From Janthinobacterium rivuli (GTDB lineage: Bacteria > Pseudomonadota > Gammaproteobacteria > Burkholderiales > Burkholderiaceae_D), in the NCBI RefSeq assembly GCF_029690045.1, contig NZ_CP121464.1:4836001-4900000 (forward strand): a stretch of 64,000 nucleotides of DNA. Direction: 5' to 3'. Below the pieces are notes generated by a model, which was not told the origin of the DNA, ran no database searches, and saw only the letters and a program-made list of their open reading frames with translations. A program made the translations under genes and the position numbers. Shown in pieces: positions 1 to 7,805 of this stretch (its first letter is position 1; the number at the start of each line of letters is the position of its first letter).

Positions 1-115
1 ATGAGGTTTTCCGCGATCCAGCTGCGCCATTCGCGGCTCAGCTCCTGTTCCGGATGTTTTACTCCGAATGTCGATACCGCCGCCATCGCCCGTCTCCTGT
101 TTTTTATGTGAACAA

Positions 116-144
116 GCGGCCGGACAGCAATGCCGCCCGGCCGC
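116..144 (-). terminator. Possible terminator of the chitinase gene
   Basis: An 8-bp perfect inverted repeat (GCGGCCGG at 116-123, CCGGCCGC at 137-144) lies 20 bases past the chitinase stop codon. Read on the minus strand the stem is followed by TTGTT rather than a clean T-run, so termination is plausible but not certain. The rest of 1-163 shows no gene I can support. Confidence 0.35.
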
Positions 145-163
145 GTCTTACTCTACTCCAGTG

Positions 164-2155
164 TTACCGCACTTTCCACACTTCGGTCGCCAGCACGCCA
201 TTCGCGTCGCCATCGAGTTCCCACGAGAACGCGCCGCGCAAGCCCTGGTCCTTCACATATTTCACCTTGGTGCCGATGACGGTCGGGTCATCGTAGCTCC
301 ACCACTGGCCGCCCGCCCCCGTGTACAGGTACAGCTGCTTGGTCACGGGATGGTAGTAGCGCGTGCCAGCCTTGGCGACGAGGATTTTATAGTCCTCGAT
401 GCCCGACTCGTAGGTGCCGGGCGCCGTACCCGTGGCTGCCTGGTACAGGCCATCGCCGTTCGGTCCCGGCGCCACGCCCGTCCAGCCGCGGCCATAGAAC
501 GGTATGCCCAGCAGCAGCTTGTCGCGCGGCACGCCGGCGGCAATCATGTACTGCACCGCCTTGTCGCCCACGTATTCGCGCGCCATGCCCGTCGACGGAT
601 CGGCAGGGTCGGCAAACAGCTGGGCGTTGAAGTTGGTGCTGTTTTCCCAGCCGCCGTGGAAGTCGTAGGTCATCAGATTAATCCAGTCCATGTACTGCGA
701 GTACAGGGCCGGTTCCGTGTTGTCGATCTTGTCCTTGCCGGCACCGACAGCGGCCGTCAACAGGTAGCGCTTGCCATTGGCTGCGCCCAGCGCATCGAGC
801 TGGCTGCGAAATTCCGCCATCAGCAAGGTGAAGTTGCGCTTGTCGTTGGGGCTGACCGTGTTGTACGGCTGGCCGCCGCCGACCGGATATTCCCAGTCGA
901 TGTCGATGCCGTCAAAGATGTTCGCCGCCGCGCCCACGCCGCCGCGACCGCCCTGCACCGGCAAGTTGCCCTTGATGTAGATGTCGATGCAGGAACGCAC
1001 CATCTGCTTGCGCAGCGCATCGGTGGCGGAACCGACGGAGAAATTCTTCGACCAGCTCCAGCCGCCCAGCGAGATGAACAGTTTCAGGTTCGGGTGCGCC
1101 GCCTTGAGTTTTCTCAGCTGCAGGAAGTTGCCCGACAACGGAGCATCCCAAGGGATGGCCTGGCCATCGACGGTACGCTTCGGCGTGCGGATGTAATCGG
1201 CCTCGGCATCGCCACCCGTGCCCGCGTCCGGCGAATTCGGATTCGTCGCGCCCGGCTCCGTCTTGGTGATCATGGCGCATTCATAGCCGCCATTTTTCGG
1301 ATAGATATTGCCGAAAGCGTAGTTGATGAAGGTGAGCTTGTCGGCCACGCCGCTCGTGTGCACGTTCGCCACTTCATAGTCGCGGCCATACACGCCCCAC
1401 TGCGCGAAGTAGGAACCGACTTCGCGGCCCGTTGGGGTTGGGGTTGGCGTCGGCGTCGGCGTTGGCGTTGGAGTTGGCGTTGGCGTTGGCGTTGGTGTCG
1501 GAGTCGGAGTCGGAGTCGGAGTCGGCGTTGGGGTCGGCGTCGGCGTTGGCGTCGGGGTTGGAGTCGGCGTGGTGCTGCAGATCTCCTGGCTGGTCCATGG
1601 CTTGCCCGTGCCGGCGGCGCCGCTGCTGGTCGACGGGTTGTCGCCCTGCGTCCAGTAGTTGGCGCGGTAATTCGTGCCCGCATAGCTGACGGTGGCGCCC
1701 GCGCTGTAAGCCGTGCCGGCCACCCACGCCAGTGCGCAGGTGCCGCCGGTTGGCGTGGGCGTTGGGGTAGGCGTCGGATTCGGTGTTGGCGCAGGAGTAG
1801 GCGTCGGGGTTGGTGTCGGAGTTGGCGTCGGGGTGGGCGTTGGCGTGGTGCCGCCATCGCAGGCGCCGCCCGCGCTCCACAGGCTCGGCGTGGAAACGGG
1901 ATTCCAACCGGAACCCACGTGATCCGTCTGCGTCACCAGGGCCGTGTAGTTGGCGCCCAGGTAAGTGACCACCGTGCCCGCGTTATACGTGCCGCCCTCT
2001 TGCCAAGGCACGCAGGCGACGACCGTGCTGGCCGCCAGCAATTGCGAGCCAGCCGGCGCGCCGGCGTCACCGCCGCCGCATGCCGCCAGCACACCACCAC
2101 TGGCCAGACATACCATCATGTTCCTGATCGTTTTTTTGAGTATTAAATTTTCCAC
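164..2155 (-). CDS. Secreted modular GH18 chitinase, lipoprotein
   Basis: Probable endo-acting chitinase that cleaves beta-1,4-linked N-acetylglucosamine outside the cytoplasm. The 663-residue product has a lipobox LAAC with the acceptor Cys26, two CBM5/12-type chitin-binding modules (about residues 45-99 and 138-193, rich in Trp/Tyr with the AGT-Y pattern), each followed by a Pro-Thr linker (104-136 and 196-242), and a GH18 barrel from about 245 to the end. The GH18 signature DGIDIDWE is intact at 415-422, with Glu422 the expected proton donor. The start is a GTG at 2153-2155 preceded by AGGAG at good spacing. No neighbour is a chitin gene, so it appears to be a single-gene unit. The upstream region carries a cluster of AAGTGG half-sites that may be its operator. 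Family assignment is firm; endo versus exo action is inferred. Confidence 0.93.
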   Translation of the reverse strand: MENLILKKTIRNMMVCLASGGVLAACGGGDAGAPAGSQLLAASTVVACVPWQEGGTYNAGTVVTYLGANYTALVTQTDHVGSGWNPVSTPSLWSAGGACDGGTTPTPTPTPTPTPTPTPTPAPTPNPTPTPTPTPTGGTCALAWVAGTAYSAGATVSYAGTNYRANYWTQGDNPSTSSGAAGTGKPWTSQEICSTTPTPTPTPTPTPTPTPTPTPTPTPTPTPTPTPTPTPTPTPTPTPTPTGREVGSYFAQWGVYGRDYEVANVHTSGVADKLTFINYAFGNIYPKNGGYECAMITKTEPGATNPNSPDAGTGGDAEADYIRTPKRTVDGQAIPWDAPLSGNFLQLRKLKAAHPNLKLFISLGGWSWSKNFSVGSATDALRKQMVRSCIDIYIKGNLPVQGGRGGVGAAANIFDGIDIDWEYPVGGGQPYNTVSPNDKRNFTLLMAEFRSQLDALGAANGKRYLLTAAVGAGKDKIDNTEPALYSQYMDWINLMTYDFHGGWENSTNFNAQLFADPADPSTGMAREYVGDKAVQYMIAAGVPRDKLLLGIPFYGRGWTGVAPGPNGDGLYQAATGTAPGTYESGIEDYKILVAKAGTRYYHPVTKQLYLYTGAGGQWWSYDDPTVIGTKVKYVKDQGLRGAFSWELDGDANGVLATEVWKVR
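1430..1570 (-). repeat. Pro-Thr linker repeat, between CBM2 and GH18
   Basis: About 47 codons alternating Pro and Thr give a low-complexity DNA tract of GTTGGC/GTCGGC-type hexamers. It encodes the flexible linker between the second chitin-binding module and the catalytic domain. Such tracts can change length by slippage in 6-bp steps without a frameshift. Confidence 0.85.
1748..1846 (-). repeat. Pro-Thr linker repeat, between CBM1 and CBM2
   Basis: A shorter Pro-Thr tract of about 33 residues, interrupted by one Ala and one Asn (APTPN), separates the two chitin-binding modules. It has the same hexamer composition as the longer linker at 1430-1570, so the two tracts could also recombine with each other and delete the second binding module. 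Confidence 0.8.
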
Positions 2156-2267
2156 GTTGTCTCCTGTTCAGGTTTGCGGAAATACCACTCTGCTTCAATA
2201 AAAAGCTACCTGTGATTTTGTTTTTTGCAGTTGCAAGAACAGCATGCTGCTGAAAAAATAGGCGGTC

Positions 2268-2307
2268 AAGTGGTTTTGAAGTGGCCTCAAAGTGGGCAAT
2301 ACCACTT
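2268..2307. promoter_or_regulatory. Candidate operator cluster: AAGTGG half-sites at 11-bp period
   Basis: AAGTGG occurs at 2268, 2279 and 2290, exactly 11 bp apart, and CCACTT follows at 2302, so that 2290-2307 is a perfect 6-6-6 inverted repeat (AAGTGG, GCAATA, CCACTT). The geometry resembles HutC-type GntR operators (TGG-N-CCA forms such as DasR/NagR sites). It lies 113-152 bp upstream of the chitinase start. Function is inferred from symmetry and position. Confidence 0.5.
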
Positions 2308-2502
2308 CGTGCAGAAAGCGTAGCGGAAGGTGCAAACGGCGTGTTGTCCTACTGGACAATGAAAAAACGGCAGAGGGAGAATGGAAAAAGACGCTGGAGC
2401 GGGAAAAGACAGACCAGTTTTATAACACGCTGTAAGTGGTATTGGGGTGTAGTCAGGCGAAGAGGCTAAAGCTGTCCAAGCGCCCTGAGTAGCCTCGGCG
2501 CG

Positions 2503-2593
2503 CCTGAAAAACGTTCAGAGCAAGGCGCCTTGCCGAAGACAGTACGAATAGTACGGCTAGGCAAGGCAACGCAGCTATGGACGTTTTCTCAGG
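2503..2593. repeat. 91-bp imperfect palindrome downstream of rlmD
   Basis: The outer arms CCTGA-AAAACGT and ACGTTTT-TCAGG pair with a one-base bulge; inner arms GCCTTGCC (2527-2534) and GGCAAGGC (2560-2567) pair perfectly; GTAC-GAATA-GTAC forms the tip. It begins 8 bases past the rlmD stop. It could act as a terminator-like structure, but its nested symmetry is typical of dispersed intergenic palindromic elements. Confidence 0.55.
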
Positions 2594-2600
2594 TGTGCCC

Positions 2601-3941
2601 TCAGACCAGATCAAACACGGCCATTGACTCCACGTGCGAGGTGTGCGGGAACATGTTCACCACGCCCGCCTTGCTCAGCACATAGCCTGCTTCCAGCGCC
2701 AGGATGCCGGCGTCGCGCGCCAGCGTCGACGGGCTGCAAGAGACGTACACGATACGCTTCGGCAGCAGGTCCGGACGCACTTGCGACAGGCCGACCAGCG
2801 CCTGGCACAGGGCCATGGCGCCATCGCGCGGCGGGTCGACGAGGATGCGGTCAAACTTGCCCAGCGCGATCAGGTCGTCCGTCGTCACTTCGAACAGGTT
2901 GCGCGTCGAGAACGAGGTTTTTTCCGCCAGGCCATTGGCCAGGGCGTTTTCCAGCGCCCGCTCCGTCAGGGTGGTGCTGCCTTCGATACCGACCACTTCG
3001 CTGCCCTGTGTGGCCAGCGGCAAGGTGAAATTGCCCAGGCCGCAGAACAGGTCGGCCACGCGGTCCGTCGGCTGCACTTCCAGCAAACGCAGGGCTTTTG
3101 ATACCAGCACGCGGTTGATGTGGTGGTTCACCTGCGTAAAATCGACGGGCTTGAACGGCATCTTGACGCCGAATTCCGGCAGCAGGTAGTGCAATTGCTT
3201 GTCGAGCGGATAGAACGGCACGGCCGTTTCCGGCCCCTTGACCTGCAACCACCATTGCACGCCGTATTCGTCGGCAAAGGCCTTCAATTTCTTTTCATCG
3301 TCCGCCGTCAACGGCGCCATGATGCGCAAGACCATGGCGGTGACGTCTTCGCCCACGGCCAGCTCGATCTGCGGCATCTGGTCGAAAATCGACAGCGAAG
3401 CGATCAAGCCACGCAGCGGCAGCAGCATGGCGGAGATGTGCGGCGGCAGGATTTCGCAGCTATCCATGTCGGCAACGAAAGCCGATTTCTTTTCATGGAA
3501 GCCCACCAGCACGGCGTCTTTCTTCTTGACGTGGCGCACGGACAGGCGCGCGCGGTAGCGGTAGCCCCACGTCGGTCCATACATGGGGCGCATGATGCTT
3601 TGCGGACGCACTTTGCCGATATGCCACAAGTTATCTTCCAGCACGCGCTGCTTGATCGCCACCTGCGCCGACGGTTCCAGGTGCTGCATCGAGCAGCCGC
3701 CGCAATTGTCGAAATGCTTGCACTTGGGCGTCACGCGCATGGACGATTCGCGGTGCAGCGCCGTCATGCGGGCCATTTCCCAGTTCTTCTTTTTCTTGAA
3801 CGTCACAAAGCTGACGCGCTCGCCCGGCAATGCGCCTTCGACAAACACGACCTTGCCCGGCGAACCGTCTTCGTTTTCAATATGGCCAACGCCGCGGGCG
3901 TCCATGTCGAGCGATTTGATTTCGATGATATTTTCTTGCAT
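2601..3941 (-). CDS. rlmD: 23S rRNA (uracil-1939-C5)-methyltransferase RlmD
   Basis: Transfers a methyl group from SAM to U1939 of 23S rRNA. The 446-residue product has an N-terminal TRAM RNA-binding domain (about 1-60), the four cysteines expected for the [4Fe-4S] cluster (Cys74, Cys80, Cys83, Cys162), a SAM-binding motif DLFCGLGNF, and the C-terminal VSCSPSTLARD block containing the catalytic cysteine. Length matches the RumA/RlmD family. I chose the ATG at 3939-3941 over a TTG three codons upstream; neither has a strong ribosome-binding site. It stands alone, separated from rpoS by about 130 bases. Confidence 0.94.
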   Translation of the reverse strand: MQENIIEIKSLDMDARGVGHIENEDGSPGKVVFVEGALPGERVSFVTFKKKKNWEMARMTALHRESSMRVTPKCKHFDNCGGCSMQHLEPSAQVAIKQRVLEDNLWHIGKVRPQSIMRPMYGPTWGYRYRARLSVRHVKKKDAVLVGFHEKKSAFVADMDSCEILPPHISAMLLPLRGLIASLSIFDQMPQIELAVGEDVTAMVLRIMAPLTADDEKKLKAFADEYGVQWWLQVKGPETAVPFYPLDKQLHYLLPEFGVKMPFKPVDFTQVNHHINRVLVSKALRLLEVQPTDRVADLFCGLGNFTLPLATQGSEVVGIEGSTTLTERALENALANGLAEKTSFSTRNLFEVTTDDLIALGKFDRILVDPPRDGAMALCQALVGLSQVRPDLLPKRIVYVSCSPSTLARDAGILALEAGYVLSKAGVVNMFPHTSHVESMAVFDLV

Positions 3942-4073
3942 AGCGATCAATAGGTAAGAGTGGGCCAGGACGCAGGGCCGCGCTGGAACTTGAAAGAATG
4001 GGGGAAAGGTCAGGCGCCGCGAGCGGGGCGTATGATAGCAGATGCGGCCCCGGAAATACCGGGACCGGGCGTC

Positions 4074-5105
4074 CTACAATAATGAGTCGCGCACGACGCC
4101 ACGCGCCGCCATGGCCCGCTTCAGTTTAATCAAGGCTTCCTGCTGGATCTGGCGAACTCTCTCTCGCGTCACGCCCATTTCCTCGGCCAGGGTTTCCAGG
4201 GTGGCCGGGTCGTCATTGTCGAGGCCGAATCGGCGCATGATGACGACGCGCTGCTTGTCGGGCAGCTTGGTCAGCCAGTCGCGCACCAGCACCGTCATTT
4301 CATGGTGTTCCGCGCGCGCGTCCGGGCCGTCCTCGCTGGCGCCGGGCAGCATGTCCATCAGGGACGATTGCGGGTCGTTGTCGAGCGGCGCGTCGAGCGA
4401 GGTGGCGTGCTCGGACAGGGCCAGGATATCCTGCACCTCTTCCACGGGACGGCCCACCAGGTGGGCGATATCTTCCGCGGTGGCATCCTTGCCGTCGTGG
4501 TGCTGGGCTTCCAGGTGGTATTTGCCGCGCAAAATCTGGTTCAGTTCGCGCACCATGTGCACGGGCAGGCGCACCGTGCGGGCCTGATTCATGATGGCCC
4601 GCTCGATGCTCTGGCGTATCCACCAGGTGGCGTAGGTGGAAAAGCGGAAACCGCGTTCGGGCTCGAACTTGTCGATGGCGCGCATCAGGCCGATATTGCC
4701 CTCCTCGATCATGTCGAGCAAGACCACGCCGCGGTTGATGTAATGCTTTGCGATCGACACGACGAGGCGCAGATTGTGCTCGATCATGGTTTGCCGGGCT
4801 TCAAAATTGCCCTGCTTGGCCAGGGTGGCGTAATGCACCTCTTGCGGCGCCGTCAGCAGGGGCCGCGTGCCAATCTGGTTCAGATAGTGCTGCGTGGTAT
4901 CGGTCGACAGCTCTGCCGCCAGCACTTTTTTCAGTTCATCGACACTTTCGACCAGCACGCTGACGCTGGCCACCTCGCCGCCCTCGCCCGCGTCGACGGC
5001 GTCAATGCCGTCGAGTTCGCCTGCATCGTCCGTCACGACTTCGTCTGCCCCGTCTTCCGGCAGTTCCGGGTCATCGTCCAGCTGGTCGTGCGGCGCGTGT
5101 GTCAT
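4074..5105 (-). CDS. rpoS: RNA polymerase sigma factor RpoS
   Basis: Alternative sigma-70-family factor for stationary phase and general stress. The 343-residue product starts with an acidic tail of about 45 residues, then region 1.2, region 2 ([10 protein letters not shown] through the [13 protein letters not shown] -10-recognition helix), region 3 and region 4 ([18 protein letters not shown] helix-turn-helix). It begins 8 bases after the nlpD stop with AGG seven bases before the ATG. The nlpD-rpoS order is the classic one, and in other bacteria the main rpoS promoter lies inside nlpD. The acidic N-terminus is longer than in E. coli (about 330 residues in total there). Confidence 0.95.
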   Translation of the reverse strand: MTHAPHDQLDDDPELPEDGADEVVTDDAGELDGIDAVDAGEGGEVASVSVLVESVDELKKVLAAELSTDTTQHYLNQIGTRPLLTAPQEVHYATLAKQGNFEARQTMIEHNLRLVVSIAKHYINRGVVLLDMIEEGNIGLMRAIDKFEPERGFRFSTYATWWIRQSIERAIMNQARTVRLPVHMVRELNQILRGKYHLEAQHHDGKDATAEDIAHLVGRPVEEVQDILALSEHATSLDAPLDNDPQSSLMDMLPGASEDGPDARAEHHEMTVLVRDWLTKLPDKQRVVIMRRFGLDNDDPATLETLAEEMGVTRERVRQIQQEALIKLKRAMAARGVVRDSLL

Positions 5106-5113
5106 TGCTTTAC

Positions 5114-6037
5114 CTAACGGTTAGGCAGGAATTTCGAAGGGTCGACAGGCTTGCCCTGCTGGCGGATTTCAAAGTGCAGCTTCACGCGGTCGGCATCGGA
5201 ATCACCCATTTCGGCGATGGCCTGGCCTTTGTTGACGTTCTGCCCTTCCTTCACCAGGATGCTGCGGTTATGCGCATAGGCCGACAATAAACTATTACTG
5301 TGCTTCACGATGACAAGATTACCATAACCACGGATTCCGCTCCCGGCATACATGACTTTTCCCGCGCCGGCAGCCACCACTTGCTGGCCCGCCTTGCCGG
5401 CGATATCGACGCCCTTGTTCTTGCCTTCGTCGAAAGTGCCGATGACCTTGCCTTCGGAAGGCCACATCCAGCTGATCTTCTCGTCGCCAGGCGCCGAGGC
5501 CGCAGGGGCTGCCGCGGCGGCGGCCGGTGCGGCAGCAACAGTTGCTGCCGGCGCTGGCGCAGGCTTGGCGTCGCCGTTGCCGCCATCGGCGCGCAGCTCG
5601 GCCAGGGTGGCGTCGGAATACGCGCGCTTCTCGCCGCGCGGACCCGATTTCTTCGGCACGACAGGCGCGGCCGGCTTGACTTCCGTCACCGGCGGCATGA
5701 CGATGGCCGACGTTTGTGCGCCGCCCGTGTCGCCAGTCGGCGGCAGCACGCGCAGCACCTGGTCGACCTTGATGTCATTCGGGTTGCTCAAGTCATTCCA
5801 GACCACCAGGTCGCGGTAATTCTGGCCGTGCTCGAGGGCGATGCGCAGCAGGGTGTCGCCGCGCTTGACCGTGTAATAGGCCGGGTCGCGGTCGCGCGGA
5901 TCGCTGGCGGCGGCGCTGCTGCTCGATGGGTGGCGCTCCACGACGGGTGCCTGGACGCCGGTCGTGCCGCAACCGCTCAACAGCGCGGCCAAGGTGATGC
6001 TACATAGAAGTATGTTACTTTTCTTAATCATTCGCAT
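5114..6037 (-). CDS. nlpD: NlpD-type murein hydrolase activator lipoprotein
   Basis: Envelope lipoprotein expected to activate the division amidase rather than cut peptidoglycan itself. The 307-residue product has a lipobox LLSGC near residue 22, a LysM domain ([14 protein letters not shown] onward, about 53-97), an Ala/Pro-rich linker and a C-terminal M23/LytM domain. The LytM domain is degenerate: the first zinc-binding His is replaced (NKGVDIAG instead of HxGxD) and the HxH motif reads KLHFEIR, as expected for a non-catalytic NlpD/EnvC-type activator. It sits between pcm and rpoS in the same direction. Family assignment is firm; the activator role follows from the missing ligands. Confidence 0.92.
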   Translation of the reverse strand: MRMIKKSNILLCSITLAALLSGCGTTGVQAPVVERHPSSSSAAASDPRDRDPAYYTVKRGDTLLRIALEHGQNYRDLVVWNDLSNPNDIKVDQVLRVLPPTGDTGGAQTSAIVMPPVTEVKPAAPVVPKKSGPRGEKRAYSDATLAELRADGGNGDAKPAPAPAATVAAAPAAAAAAPAASAPGDEKISWMWPSEGKVIGTFDEGKNKGVDIAGKAGQQVVAAGAGKVMYAGSGIRGYGNLVIVKHSNSLLSAYAHNRSILVKEGQNVNKGQAIAEMGDSDADRVKLHFEIRQQGKPVDPSKFLPNR

Positions 6038-6073
6038 GTAATTGTATGTCCTGCTTGCTAGCTGATCCGGGGA

Positions 6074-6964
6074 TCATATGGTGCCCGGGCGCAAAGGCAC
6101 GAAATGGCAGTCTTCCAGGGTCTGGCTGGTCCATTCCATTTTCCCCACCCGGGTAATGAGTTGTAAGTGTTGCAATTTAGCCCCCACCGGCGCAACCAGA
6201 CGCCCGCCGGGCGCCAGCTGTTCCAGCAGGGCTTGCGGGACTTCCAGGCCGGCTGCGGCAAGGATGATCCCGTCGAAGGGCGCCGCCTGCGGCAGGCCAA
6301 GCATACCATCTCCGTACTGCAAGCGCAGATTCGACACGCGCAACGGGCGCAGATTGGCCTTCGCCAGCTCGTGCAGAGGCCGGATGCGCTCGATGGAATA
6401 CACCTCTTTCGCCACCAGCGACAGCACCGCCGCCTGGTAGCCGCAGCCCGTGCCGATTTCCAGCACGCGCTGCAGGCTGCCACCCTGGCGCATCACTTCG
6501 ATCATGCGCGCCACGATGTACGGCTGCGAGATGGTCTGGTGGTGACCGATGGGGAGCGAGGCGTCGATATACGCCTGCGACGCCAGCGCCTCGTCCATGA
6601 ACATGTGGCGCGGCACGGCTTGCATGGCGTCGAGCACCACCTGGTCCTTGACGCCCTGCTTCGCCACGCGGGCCACCATGGCGCGGCGCACGGCCTCCGA
6701 GACGAGCGGATTTTGCCGTGGCGGCGACACCACGGCCGGCTGCGCCCGCTCATTGGCGATGGCTTGCGCGCGCGACGGCGCAATGGCCGCATGCGCGCCA
6801 TACGGCTGCGCCACGCCGCGCGCCGCGTTTTGCGCCGCATTCTGCGTGGCCGTCTGCGGCGTGGCGATCCGGGACTGGGCCAGCGACTGCCCCCCGCCCG
6901 GCCTGGCGGGCTTGCCGGCCAGCGAATCAAGGGTCAGGGGGAAGGTGCGCGGCTTGTCAGTCAT
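6074..6964 (-). CDS. pcm: Protein-L-isoaspartate O-methyltransferase
   Basis: Repairs aged proteins by methylating L-isoaspartyl residues with SAM. The methyltransferase core starts near residue 85 ([17 protein letters not shown]), followed by the family motif [17 protein letters not shown] and the SAM-binding [15 protein letters not shown]. At 296 residues the product is about 80 longer than usual because of an Ala/Gln-rich N-terminus. An internal ATG at the VRRAMVARV segment would remove it, but the reading frame is open and compositionally normal, and the frame begins right after surE. The upstream site is weak, so translational coupling to surE is likely. Function is firm; the start is uncertain. 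Confidence 0.92.
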   Translation of the reverse strand: MTDKPRTFPLTLDSLAGKPARPGGGQSLAQSRIATPQTATQNAAQNAARGVAQPYGAHAAIAPSRAQAIANERAQPAVVSPPRQNPLVSEAVRRAMVARVAKQGVKDQVVLDAMQAVPRHMFMDEALASQAYIDASLPIGHHQTISQPYIVARMIEVMRQGGSLQRVLEIGTGCGYQAAVLSLVAKEVYSIERIRPLHELAKANLRPLRVSNLRLQYGDGMLGLPQAAPFDGIILAAAGLEVPQALLEQLAPGGRLVAPVGAKLQHLQLITRVGKMEWTSQTLEDCHFVPLRPGTI

Positions 6965-6973
6965 AGTGAGCGG

Positions 6974-7711
6974 TCATGCCAGGCCTTTCGCCAGTGCATC
7001 GAGTTGGGTGGTATGGGTCAGGTCGATCTGCAGCGGCGTGATCGATACTTGTCCATGTTCAACAGCATGGAAGTCCGTGCCCGGACCGCCTTCCTTGGCC
7101 GCGCCGGCCGGGCCGATCCAGAAGATTTCACGGCCACGCGGATCGAGCGCGCGGATCACGGGCTCGGCCGAATGACGCTTGCCCAGGCGCGTGGCCACCA
7201 CGCCCTGCATTTGCTCGTAAGGAATGGCGGGAATGTTCACGTTCAGCAGATAGGGTTTCTGCAAGGCGTCAAACTGGCGCTCGACGATTTCCCTGGCCAC
7301 GCGGGCGGCCGCGTCCAGGTTGGCCCAGCCAAACTGCGACTGGGAAAAGGCGATGGCGGGAATGCCGAACAGATAGCCTTCCGTGGCGGCCGCGACGGTG
7401 CCCGAATACAGCGTGTCGTCGCCCATGTTGGGGCCGTTGTTGATGCCGGACACCACCAGGTCGGGGCGCTCGATGAGCATGCCCGTCAGCGCCACGTGCA
7501 CGCAATCGGTGGGCGTGCCGTTGACAAAATAAAAGCCGTTGGCAGCCTTGTGCACGGACAAGGGCCGGTCCAGGGACAGCGAATTGGACGCGCCCGAACG
7601 GTTGCTGTCGGGCGCCACCACGACGATGTCGGCAATGGGGGCGAGCGCGTCGGCCAGGGCCGCCAGGCCAGGCGCCAGGTAACCGTCGTCGTTACTGATA
7701 AGAATTCTCAT
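6974..7711 (-). CDS. surE: 5'/3'-nucleotidase SurE
   Basis: Metal-dependent phosphatase acting on nucleoside 5'- and 3'-monophosphates, linked to stationary-phase survival. The 245-residue product starts with the family hallmark [15 protein letters not shown], has the metal-binding Asn/Asp pairs ([13 protein letters not shown]) and [12 protein letters not shown]. Length is typical. It leads the surE-pcm-nlpD-rpoS run with spacings of 9, 36 and 8 bases, so cotranscription is likely. No clear ribosome-binding site precedes the ATG. Confidence 0.95.
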   Translation of the reverse strand: MRILISNDDGYLAPGLAALADALAPIADIVVVAPDSNRSGASNSLSLDRPLSVHKAANGFYFVNGTPTDCVHVALTGMLIERPDLVVSGINNGPNMGDDTLYSGTVAAATEGYLFGIPAIAFSQSQFGWANLDAAARVAREIVERQFDALQKPYLLNVNIPAIPYEQMQGVVATRLGKRHSAEPVIRALDPRGREIFWIGPAGAAKEGGPGTDFHAVEHGQVSITPLQIDLTHTTQLDALAKGLA

Positions 7712-7805
7712 AACGGGATTTTACCCGAAGCAATGCCAACACTGCGCATGCCGCACGCCGATAGACCGCATTATTTGTGCCGCCGCGTGGACATGGCGCG
7801 CGGCA

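Larger units (their letters stand above)
2156..2600. other. 445-bp region between chitinase and rlmD
   Basis: No convincing gene. It holds the chitinase ribosome-binding site (AGGAG just upstream of the GTG), a cluster of AAGTGG/CCACTT half-sites at 2268-2307, single half-sites at 2185 (CCACTC) and 2434 (AAGTGG), and a long palindromic element at 2503-2593. A 62-codon open frame at 2281-2469 on the plus strand is Lys/Arg/Trp-rich with no ribosome-binding site and was not called. Confidence 0.7.

Noticed and set aside
1430..1846. Short regular repeats resembling a CRISPR array
   Set aside because: The repeats are codon pairs for Pro-Thr linkers inside an intact chitinase frame, without spacers.
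2281..2469. 62-codon plus-strand frame between chitinase and rlmD
   Set aside because: Basic, Trp-rich composition, no ribosome-binding site, and it overlaps the operator-like array.
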